In this document: one piece after another, positions 1 to 4,315 of the stretch
Layout: the number at the start of each line of letters is the position of its first letter
Numbering within the stretch: position 1 is the first letter of the stretch
DNA from: Desulfonema limicola
GTDB lineage: Bacteria > Desulfobacterota > Desulfobacteria > Desulfobacterales > DYRC01
Direction of reading: 5' to 3'
DNA: 5,557 bases
Assembly (NCBI GenBank): GCA_020718925.1
Contig: DYRC01000203.1
Span: 1,930-7,486, forward strand
The notes under the pieces: model-generated
The model's database searches: none
The model's input: the letters and a program-made list of their open reading frames with translations, nothing else
What the model was told of the DNA's origin: nothing
Translations under genes and position numbers: made by a program

Positions 1-195
1 CATTTTTTTGTTACCGGCGTTACTTTTGAAGAGGTCTGGCAAAACCGTGTGGAAGATACTCTGGGAGATACGCCTGCGTTTTTTGCGAACTTGGATGATC
101 TGATTAAAATGAAGCAGGCAGCAGGACGAGCCAAAGATATGGAAGATATCCTGGTGCTGCTTGAATTGAAACGCCGGAAGAATGAGGATTCTTGA
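1..195 (+). CDS. C-terminal fragment of a nucleotidyltransferase-like protein (5' end outside window)
   Basis: The open frame runs from base 1 (codons start at base 1) to TGA at 193-195, giving 64 residues without a start, so the gene begins upstream of the window. The visible tail has a 'VTGVTFEEVW' stretch, then 'FFANLDDLIKMKQAAGR' and 'KDMEDILVLLELK'. This arrangement is typical of the C-terminus of small nucleotidyltransferase-fold proteins (DUF6036 / AbiEii-like or MNT-like), where a conserved D-L-I-x-x-K and a D-x-x-D pair follow the catalytic domain. The catalytic GS...D-x-D motif would lie upstream and cannot be seen. Such proteins often belong to toxin-antitoxin or abortive-infection modules, which fits the neighbours, but no partner is visible here. 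The stop codon lies inside the direct repeat at 192-214, so the original C-terminus may have been altered by the repeat. The family call rests on recalled motif similarity. Confidence 0.65.
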   Translation, partial: HFFVTGVTFEEVWQNRVEDTLGDTPAFFANLDDLIKMKQAAGRAKDMEDILVLLELKRRKNEDS

Positions 196-214
196 ATCAG
201 GATTGAAGGATTTT
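192..214. repeat. Direct repeat copy 1 (AGGATT-type intergenic repeat)
   Basis: This 23-bp stretch, with core TTGAATCAGGATTGAA, is identical to 1028-1050. Its first 16 bases also recur at 323-338. It overlaps the TGA stop of the upstream gene fragment, so the repeat supplies that stop codon. It lies immediately left of the palindromic element at 219-317. Confidence 0.9.
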
Positions 215-218
215 TATT

Positions 219-317
219 TGTCTGAACCCGGATTTACAGAATTAAGGGATTGCCATGATTAAAGACAGACTACATAATCTTGGTAATCTTAAAATCCTGA
301 GAATCGTGGTTCAGACA
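219..317. repeat. 99-bp imperfect palindrome (MITE-like or extragenic palindromic element)
   Basis: The outer ends TGTCTGAACC (219-228) and GGTTCAGACA (308-317) are perfect 10-bp inverted repeats. Gap-free pairing continues inward to 261/275, with about 32 of 43 positions complementary, around a 13-nt loop at 262-274. Each arm contains four AGGATT-like hexamers. They start at 229, 238, 246 and 255 on the left, and their reverse-complement counterparts are at 302, 293, 285 and 276, so the spacing is 9/8/9 in both arms. Direct repeats lie outside both ends (192-214 and 323-338). No ORF is inside. It could be a small non-autonomous mobile element or a folded regulatory leader. Similar AGGATT-rich intergenic repeats are, from memory, common in Desulfonema-type genomes. 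Confidence 0.8.
250..278 (+). promoter_or_regulatory. Putative sigma70 promoter inside the palindrome, facing the PIN toxin-antitoxin operon
   Basis: A -35 hexamer TTGCCA (250-255, 5/6 match) and a -10 hexamer CATAAT (273-278, 5/6 match) are separated by exactly 17 bp. The -10 covers the end of the palindrome loop and the start of the right arm. Transcription would begin near 285 and leave a leader of about 65 nt carrying the right arm of the palindrome before the antitoxin start at 350. This is a consensus match only. Confidence 0.5.
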
Positions 318-319
318 GG

Positions 320-343
320 TTTTTGAATCAGGATTGAAAGGAG
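320..343 (+). repeat. Direct repeat copy 2, running into the ribosome-binding site of the antitoxin gene
   Basis: Bases 320-338 match 1025-1043 over 19 bp, and 323-338 match 192-207 over 16 bp. The repeat runs directly into AAAGGAG (337-343), a strong Shine-Dalgarno sequence 6 nt before the ATG at 350. The repeat and the start signal of the toxin-antitoxin operon therefore overlap physically. Confidence 0.85.
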
Positions 344-349
344 AATGTT

Positions 350-577
350 ATGAATGTAAGAGAGCTTATTTTTGAGGAAATAAATCTGCTAGGTGAAGAT
401 CAGCTTGCCGAGCTATATTCTGTCATCAGAAATTTTGTTCAATCGGAAAAAAGCAAAAAGCAGAGTTTCATGTCAAAACTGCGGCAGATCAGAATCGAAG
501 GACCTGAAGATTTTTCAGCAAATCTTGATTCTTATATTATGGGGAGAAAACAGAATGCTGAAAAGAATATTTGTTGA
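350..577 (+). CDS. Putative antitoxin partner of a PIN-domain toxin
   Basis: This 75-residue protein is acidic at the front and predicted helical ('VRELIFEEINLLGEDQLAELYSVIRNF', residues about 3-29). A basic linker follows (residues about 33-46), then a tail containing 'GPEDFSANLDSY'. The layout of an N-terminal helical 'LPEEQLAEVLDFI'-like segment plus a short C-terminal toxin-wrapping tail resembles small VapB-like or DUF2281-like antitoxins. No clear ribbon-helix-helix or AbrB fold is recognisable. The start at 350 has AAAGGAG 6 nt upstream. Its last 23 bases overlap the toxin gene, a tight coupling typical of toxin-antitoxin operons, where the antitoxin neutralises the toxin and often represses the shared promoter. 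The function is inferred mainly from position, size and the adjacent toxin. Confidence 0.7.
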   Translation: MNVRELIFEEINLLGEDQLAELYSVIRNFVQSEKSKKQSFMSKLRQIRIEGPEDFSANLDSYIMGRKQNAEKNIC

Positions 578-968
578 TACCGTTTTCATTATCGCATTGG
601 TAAATCATAAAGACCGTTATCATCGGCAGGCATCTGTTCTGGCAAAACAGTATGAAAAATACCCTCTGCTTGTTACAGACGCTGTATTGATCGAGATCGG
701 CAATGCGCTTGCAAAGAATTACAAAGATGAATGTATCCGAATAATTGAACAGTTCTTTGATTCAGAGGAGATGAAAGTTGTCCGTCTGACTCCGGTTCTA
801 TTTGAACAGGCATTGGAATTATACAGATTATACAAAGATAAAGCGTGGGGATTGACCGACTGCATTTCTTTTGTTGTAATGAAAAATGAAGGAATAACAA
901 CGGCTTTGACATTTGACCGTCATTTTGTTCAGGCAGGATTTCAGGCTTTGATGCGTGAAATTGCCTAG
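555..968 (+). CDS. PIN-domain ribonuclease toxin (VapC-like)
   Basis: This 137-residue single-domain protein carries the four acidic residues expected of a PIN nuclease metal site. D8 is in 'IFVDTVFIIAL', E47 in 'VLIEIGNAL', D102 in 'GLTDCISF' and D121 in 'LTFDRHF'. PIN toxins of the VapC type cut specific RNAs, often tRNA or rRNA, with Mg2+ or Mn2+, and are held inactive by the antitoxin from the same operon. I chose ATG at 555 because GGGGAG (541-546) lies 8 nt upstream and the PIN domain begins at once. An upstream in-frame ATG at 393 would only add out-of-frame antitoxin sequence. The gene overlaps the antitoxin by 23 bp. All catalytic positions and normal length are present, so the toxin looks intact. 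The RNA target cannot be read from the sequence. Confidence 0.88.
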   Translation: MLKRIFVDTVFIIALVNHKDRYHRQASVLAKQYEKYPLLVTDAVLIEIGNALAKNYKDECIRIIEQFFDSEEMKVVRLTPVLFEQALELYRLYKDKAWGLTDCISFVVMKNEGITTALTFDRHFVQAGFQALMREIA

Positions 969-1027
969 CCGTGAACATTCTGCTTTGGCGGATTTATTGC
1001 TCGGATGAAGCGGTGGCGGGGTGATTT

Positions 1028-1050
1028 TTGAATCAGGATTGAAGGATTTT
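1028..1050. repeat. Direct repeat copy 3, upstream of the ribbon-helix-helix antitoxin gene
   Basis: This is identical over 23 bp to 192-214. The AGGATT hexamer is iterated here, starting at 1035, 1043, 1054 and (as AGGATA) 1062, so the repeat tract extends to about 1067. It is followed by AAAGGAG at 1074-1080, the ribosome-binding site of the next gene. This repeats the arrangement seen at 320-343. Confidence 0.9.
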
Positions 1051-1089
1051 GTAAGGATTTAAGGATAGAAAAGAAAGGAGAAAGCCGTA

Positions 1090-1344
1090 ATGAATGCTCA
1101 GATGATAGCAATCACAATACCGACAGACATTGTTGTATGGATTGATAATGTCAGCAAACGAAGCGGCATGTCAAGAAGCGGATTTATTGCAAAGATGCTT
1201 ATTGAAAAAATATCTGAACAGAAAAAACAGGAGATAAAACAAGCTTATGATTCTGTCTTTTCCGATAAATCGGTATGCAGAGAGCAGCTCGAAACATCTG
1301 TATGGCTTGAAAATTGCGGAAATGATGAGGGGCAGGAATGGTAA
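1090..1344 (+). CDS. Ribbon-helix-helix (CopG/MazE-like) antitoxin
   Basis: This 84-residue protein begins with a short beta strand ('MIAITIPTDIV', residues about 5-15) and the helical 'WIDNVSKRSGMSRSGFIAKMLIEKI' (residues about 17-41), the signature of a CopG-type ribbon-helix-helix DNA-binding dimer. The 'GMSRSGFI' turn and second helix are the best-conserved part. The C-terminal half (residues about 43-84, ending 'GNDEGQEW') is acidic and looks like the tail that wraps a MazF-type toxin. The start has AAAGGAG at 1074-1080, 9 nt upstream. Its stop (1342-1344) overlaps by 7 bp the ATG of the adjoining mazF remnant. Family members bind their own operator and neutralise the co-encoded toxin. 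Since that toxin is broken here, this is probably an orphan antitoxin or autoregulator. Confidence 0.85.
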   Translation: MNAQMIAITIPTDIVVWIDNVSKRSGMSRSGFIAKMLIEKISEQKKQEIKQAYDSVFSDKSVCREQLETSVWLENCGNDEGQEW

Positions 1345-1530
1345 TTGGGTGAATTGCCGGGTAATATTGTTTTGAAAAAGGGCGAAGCGAATATGCCGAA
1401 AAGATGCGTCATCAATCTGACCCAGATAAAATCTGTTGATAAAAGCAGTCTGAAAGAAATAATAGGAACGCTTTCTGCTGACAAATTAAGAGAAGTATAT
1501 GAAGGGCTTAAATTTGTAACGGATTTCTGA
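1338..1530 (+). pseudogene. MazF/PemK-type endoribonuclease toxin remnant (internal deletion and frameshift)
   Basis: ATG at 1338 overlaps the antitoxin stop and opens with M-V-I, as MazF proteins next to such antitoxins usually do, but meets TGA at 1350-1352. After a frame change at about 1347, the frame reads 'GELPGNIVLKKGEANMPKRC', then 'VINLTQIKSVDKSSLKEIIGT' split around residue Q, and on to TGA at 1528-1530. That matches the C-terminal half of MazF ('LPxxSVxxxxQIxTVDKsrLxexIGxLs'). The usual protein is about 110 residues, of which only some 60 remain. The segment between the start ('GEL') and the 'PG...VLL' strand is gone, including the conserved N-terminal strands with the RPxxV and catalytic Arg/Thr region. 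The simplest reading is an internal deletion of roughly 130-150 bp plus a small indel. A short peptide could still be made from TTG at 1345, but not an active nuclease. Confidence 0.72.
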
Positions 1531-1533
1531 AAA

Positions 1534-1689
1534 ATGAAAATTACCCTACATGCAGTTGCTGAAAAGCTTATCGCATATCTTTATCACCGGATATCGCTGG
1601 CAGAGATAGTGAACTGGGCGGAATCCGCAATGATGGACGGAGAATTTGAAGACTACAGATTCAAAATTTTAAGAGATTCTGTCAAGTGA
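1534..1689 (+). CDS. Small hypothetical protein, possibly C-terminally truncated
   Basis: This 51-residue frame begins ATG 1534 and ends TGA 1687-1689. It reads 'MKITLHAVAEKLIAYLYHRI', then a middle with 'LAEIVNWAESAMMDGEFED', and ends 'RDSVK'. It starts only 3 nt after the stop of the mazF remnant, so it is probably translated by coupling, and there is no strong Shine-Dalgarno sequence. The sequence is predicted to be helical throughout and has no membrane segment. I recall a similar family of small proteins of roughly 75-85 residues in delta-proteobacteria, which continues past the 'GEFED...LRD' point. On that memory this copy has lost its C-terminal third. The function is unknown, and position suggests an accessory of the toxin-antitoxin locus. 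Codon use and the natural amino-acid pattern favour a real coding origin. Confidence 0.55.
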   Translation: MKITLHAVAEKLIAYLYHRISLAEIVNWAESAMMDGEFEDYRFKILRDSVK

Positions 1690-1699
1690 AAAAAATAAA

Positions 1700-1728
1700 T
1701 TGACAGATCCGCTTAGAAAGTATATTAA
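1700..1728 (+). promoter_or_regulatory. Putative sigma70 promoter for tRNA-Ser(CGA)
   Basis: A perfect -35 hexamer TTGACA (1700-1705) is followed 17 bp later by TATTAA (1723-1728), inside the AT-rich TATATTAAAA tract. The -10 ends 29 bp before the tRNA 5' end, so the transcript would start about 20 nt upstream of the mature tRNA, a normal leader length. It may also drive the downstream Uma2 gene. Confidence 0.6.
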
Positions 1729-1757
1729 AACAACTTCAAACTTAAGCGGAAAGGTTT

Positions 1758-1850
1758 GGAGAGGTGGCCGAGAGGCTGAAGGCGCCGCTCTCGAAAAGCG
1801 GAATCTTGGTAACACCGGGATCGTGGGTTCAAATCCCACCCTCTCCGCCA
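1758..1850 (+). tRNA. tRNA-Ser (anticodon CGA)
   Basis: This is a 93-nt class II tRNA that reads UCG codons. The acceptor stem GGAGAGG (1758-1764) pairs with CCTCTCC (1840-1846), followed by discriminator G1847 and encoded CCA (1848-1850). The anticodon stem CCGCT/AGCGG (1785-1789/1797-1801) closes the loop CTCGAAA with anticodon CGA at 1792-1794. The T stem is GTGGG/CCCAC with loop TTCAAAT (1823-1839). A long variable arm (about 1802-1822) is diagnostic of serine tRNA. The Uma2 gene begins 27 bp downstream. Confidence 0.97.
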
Positions 1851-1877
1851 AAGTCAGTTAAAGAAAGCGGATAAGAT

Positions 1878-2327
1878 ATGTCAGGCATTGAATATGACAA
1901 AGAAGATGGAGATATGCCTTCACTGAATCACAGTTATATCTGTCTTCAGATTCTCCGTCAACTGATTCAAAATGAAAAAATTGCGCCGCTTCCTGAACTG
2001 ACCTTGGATATCGGTAAGGGGCTGACGCCTGATATTTCGGTTTTTCCCAAAGAAAAAATTCGTCCGAATTTTCTGCGGGATGTTATAAAGTTTCGGGAGA
2101 TGCCGATATTGGCTGTTGAAGTGCTTTCCGCAAGCCAGACGGTTCAGGAATTGCTGAATAAAGCATCAGTGCTGGTTTCATCAGGGGTTAAAACAGTTTG
2201 GACCGTTGAACCATACAGTCAGACAATTTTCATAACTACCGGAGAAGGCGAAAAATTTCAGCATGATCCGAATGTGGAAAGCAACGGTATTCGGGTCAAC
2301 TTCAGAGAAGTATTCGGAATTTCATAA
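1878..2327 (+). CDS. Uma2 family (DUF820) putative endonuclease
   Basis: This 149-residue protein has the restriction-endonuclease-like PD-(D/E)xK pattern of the Uma2 family. E40 is in 'PLPELTLDIG', D52 in 'LTPDISVFP', E81 in 'ILAVEVLSASQ' and K95 in 'LLNKASVLVSSGVKTVWTVEP'. The 'GVKTVWTVEP' strand after the core is also family-typical. The usual length is about 180-200 residues, so the N-terminal part is short, but all core acidic residues are present. ATG at 1878 is the first possible start, because an in-frame TAA lies at 1872-1874. The ribosome-binding site is weak. The alternative ATG at 1914 has GGAG only 2 nt away. Uma2 genes are expanded in cyanobacteria and some delta-proteobacteria, often scattered near mobile sequences, and their biological role is unsettled. 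It lies between two tRNA-Ser genes and is probably read from the upstream tRNA promoter. Confidence 0.85.
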   Translation: MSGIEYDKEDGDMPSLNHSYICLQILRQLIQNEKIAPLPELTLDIGKGLTPDISVFPKEKIRPNFLRDVIKFREMPILAVEVLSASQTVQELLNKASVLVSSGVKTVWTVEPYSQTIFITTGEGEKFQHDPNVESNGIRVNFREVFGIS

Positions 2328-2367
2328 AAAAATATATAAGTCGTAAGATATTAAAGTACTGAATTGC

Positions 2368-2461
2368 GGAGAGATGTCCGAGCTGGCCGAAGGAGCACGA
2401 CTGGAAATCGTGTATGCTGCCAAAAGCGGCATCGAGGGTTCGACTCCCTCTCTCTCCGCCA
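2368..2461 (+). tRNA. tRNA-Ser (anticodon GGA)
   Basis: This is a 94-nt class II tRNA that reads UCC/UCU codons. The acceptor stem GGAGAGA (2368-2374) pairs with TCTCTCC (2451-2457), with discriminator G2458 and encoded CCA (2459-2461). The anticodon stem CACGA/TCGTG (2396-2400/2408-2412) holds loop CTGGAAA with anticodon GGA at 2403-2405. The T stem is GAGGG/CCCTC (2434-2450). The variable arm forms a clear hairpin (ATGCTGC pairing with GCGGCAT). No good -35/-10 pair was found just upstream, although TATATA (2333-2338) could be a -10. It may be processed from a transcript starting at the first tRNA-Ser promoter. Confidence 0.97.
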
Positions 2462-2477
2462 TTTTGAATTTTTAAGA

Positions 2478-4268
2478 TTAACCTGAGTTTCTACCCACCA
2501 TCTCCGCCAGCCGATTGATAAACATCTTCATTTCCTCTGCCTGAGCCTTCATTTCTTCTGAAACCCCGGAAGATTCCTGTGCGCTTGCGGCGGTTTGCTG
2601 AATAATTTTTTCCATTTCCGATACAGCTTTGTTCAACAGATCTATCCCGGTTGCCTGTCCCTGAGATGCCGAAGCAATTTCACCTGCTAACTCACCGATT
2701 TTCTGGGCAATTGTTGTAACACCTTTAAACGCCTTATTCGCGCCGCTGAGCAGATTTTCACCTTCATGAATTTTCTTTATTGTCCCTTCAAGCAGTGCGG
2801 CTGTGTTTTTTGCCGCTTCCGTGCTTCGCCGGGCAAGATTTCTGACTTCATCGGCAACTACGGCAAATCCCGCGCCTGCTTCTCCGGCTCTGGCAGATTC
2901 AATCGCGGCATTCAGCGCAAGAAGATTAATCTGAAAAGCAACTTCATCAATGGTTTTGATAATATCAGATGTCTGTCTGCTGGTATCAGATATGTCAGAC
3001 ATAGCCCCGGTCAGGCTTGACATTGCTGTATCGGCATTTGTGAACACCTGATTCGCTTCTTTCATTAACAGCCCGGTCTGCGCGGCATGATCGGCATTTT
3101 GTTTGGTCATGGAGGATATTTCTTCAAGAGATGCCGAAGTTTGTTCAACAGATGCTGCCTGTTGTGCAGTGCCTTTTGCAAGCTGCCGACCCGAAGAAGA
3201 AATCCACTCCGCAGCAGTTGTAACCCGTTCATAAGATTGCCTGATTCCCTGAATCACATACCTTAAAGAATTGGTAAGAGATCGCCCCTGAAAAAACGAC
3301 AGCATCATCACCGACCCGGCTAAGATAAGAATGATCATGCCCCCTAGCTGCATCTGACCGGAAATCTTTCGGATGAATTTTTCTGCGTCCAAATGAGCCA
3401 TTTCCGAAACAGACTGATCCGCCTGAGCCATGACGCCGAGCAGCCCTTCTTTTTCATCGGTCATTTTATCTTTTACAGATTTGAATTGTTCGACAGTCTT
3501 ATGAAACCGGATAATTACAGCTTTATAATTTTGAAATTCAGCGATCATCTGTTTTCCGTAATCGGCAATATCCGGTTCTGATGCGGTAATTGTTTTCAGT
3601 CTTAAAATCAGATCGTCAATCAGCGTCAGCACCGGATGATCCTTTTCAACCATCGGCAACTCAAAATACGCCATACCGAGCTTCATCAGACGATTATTTA
3701 TTCTGATGGACGTTTCTTTGCATCCGGAAAGCACAGACGTCAGTTGTTCCAAAATTGAGACGTCTTTGGATTCCAATGTCATATCAAGAATTTTTTTGGC
3801 AATCAGTTCTTCTATGTTATTGAACAACCCGTCAATTTTCTGATCGAGAGCCTCGATATCCTTATGGGTCTGATTCACTTTGCTGCATTGTTCAGCCACT
3901 TTTCCGATAGATACGATAAACTCTTTCAGCGCGGTTTTCAATTGAGTGTCTGACGTTTTGTTCAATACTGCATCAGCCTTTTTCAAAAGCTTTTCCTGCT
4001 CTGCTTGCAGAAATTCTTCATTTTTTCCGTAAAAAGTGGTTATCAGCAGATGCGTGTCATCTGTCAGCCGGAAAAGCTCTCTGGTACTCTGTGAATTGGC
4101 AAGAATCTGACTGATATTTTCGGTAAAAAGCGTTGACATCGCTTTCTTAATCTGTCCGAATGAAACAAAAACAGCGGCAACGATAAAGCCGAAGACCAAA
4201 GCAATCAATATGTTCATCACCAGAAGTTGTACGGTGATATTATTACGAAATAACGAAACCAGCTTCAT
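2478..4268 (-). CDS. Methyl-accepting chemotaxis protein with all-helical periplasmic sensor domain
   Basis: This 596-residue inner-membrane chemoreceptor signals to CheA/CheW and so controls motility. It has a first membrane segment at about residues 11-37 and an entirely helical, charged periplasmic domain at about 38-308, sized like a helical bimodular (HBM) sensor rather than the shorter 4HB type. The second membrane segment is at about 309-327. The cytoplasmic signalling hairpin contains the conserved tip 'DEVAFQINLLALNAAIESAR' plus 'AGEAGAGFAVVADEVRNLAR' (about 441-480). Glu/Gln-rich flanks around residues 369-385 and 565-580 are likely methylation regions. No normal HAMP domain is evident: fewer than 40 residues separate the second membrane segment from the coiled coil. 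There is no C-terminal CheR-docking pentapeptide (the end is 'MVGRNSG'). The start at 4268 has GAGGTG 4 nt upstream. It lies 47 bp after a binding-protein gene, its likely partner. Confidence 0.95.
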   Translation of the reverse strand: MKLVSLFRNNITVQLLVMNILIALVFGFIVAAVFVSFGQIKKAMSTLFTENISQILANSQSTRELFRLTDDTHLLITTFYGKNEEFLQAEQEKLLKKADAVLNKTSDTQLKTALKEFIVSIGKVAEQCSKVNQTHKDIEALDQKIDGLFNNIEELIAKKILDMTLESKDVSILEQLTSVLSGCKETSIRINNRLMKLGMAYFELPMVEKDHPVLTLIDDLILRLKTITASEPDIADYGKQMIAEFQNYKAVIIRFHKTVEQFKSVKDKMTDEKEGLLGVMAQADQSVSEMAHLDAEKFIRKISGQMQLGGMIILILAGSVMMLSFFQGRSLTNSLRYVIQGIRQSYERVTTAAEWISSSGRQLAKGTAQQAASVEQTSASLEEISSMTKQNADHAAQTGLLMKEANQVFTNADTAMSSLTGAMSDISDTSRQTSDIIKTIDEVAFQINLLALNAAIESARAGEAGAGFAVVADEVRNLARRSTEAAKNTAALLEGTIKKIHEGENLLSGANKAFKGVTTIAQKIGELAGEIASASQGQATGIDLLNKAVSEMEKIIQQTAASAQESSGVSEEMKAQAEEMKMFINRLAEMVGRNSG

Positions 4269-4286
4269 GTTTCACCTCGTCAGGAT

Positions 4287-4301
4287 CGGCTTTATCAGCC
4301 G
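4287..4301 (-). other. Small hairpin in the spacer between the binding-protein and chemoreceptor genes
   Basis: CGGCT (4287-4291) and AGCCG (4297-4301) form a perfect 5-bp stem with a 5-nt loop in the 47-bp gap. It has no T-run behind it on the minus strand, so it is not a good terminator. It could affect mRNA stability or simply be chance. Confidence 0.35.
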
Positions 4302-4315
4302 CCGCATATTCGGAT

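Noticed and set aside
393..554. N-terminal extension of the PIN toxin from ATG 393
   Set aside because: It is out-of-frame antitoxin sequence. ATG 555 has a good ribosome-binding site and starts directly at the PIN domain.
673..978. Minus-strand 101-codon frame
   Set aside because: It is a shadow of the PIN toxin gene, which carries all four catalytic acidic residues on the plus strand.
192..1067. CRISPR-like array from the repeated AGGATT units
   Set aside because: The repeats are too short, irregularly spaced and separated by coding genes. There are no unique spacers of uniform length and no cas genes.
988..1190. 13-bp match GCGGATTTATTGC at 988-1000 and 1178-1190
   Set aside because: One copy is inside the conserved helix codons of the antitoxin gene. 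The match does not extend and is probably chance, or at most a tiny duplicated scrap.
1245..1484. Minus-strand 79-codon frame
   Set aside because: It lies antisense to the ribbon-helix-helix antitoxin and the mazF remnant, and has no recognisable domain.
1669..1851. Minus-strand 60-codon frame containing 'RVGFEPTIPV'
   Set aside because: It is the antisense of the tRNA-Ser(CGA) gene. This peptide is a well-known spurious translation of serine and leucine tRNA genes.
1841..2461. CTCTCCGCCA direct repeat at 1841-1850 and 2452-2461 as attachment sites of an integrated element
   Set aside because: Both copies are the 3' ends of related tRNA-Ser genes, and the shared bases are explained by tRNA homology. 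No integrase is present between them.
2766..3581. Plus-strand frames at 2766-3020 and 3393-3581
   Set aside because: Both lie antisense within the chemoreceptor gene, in codon-periodic coding sequence, and resemble no family.
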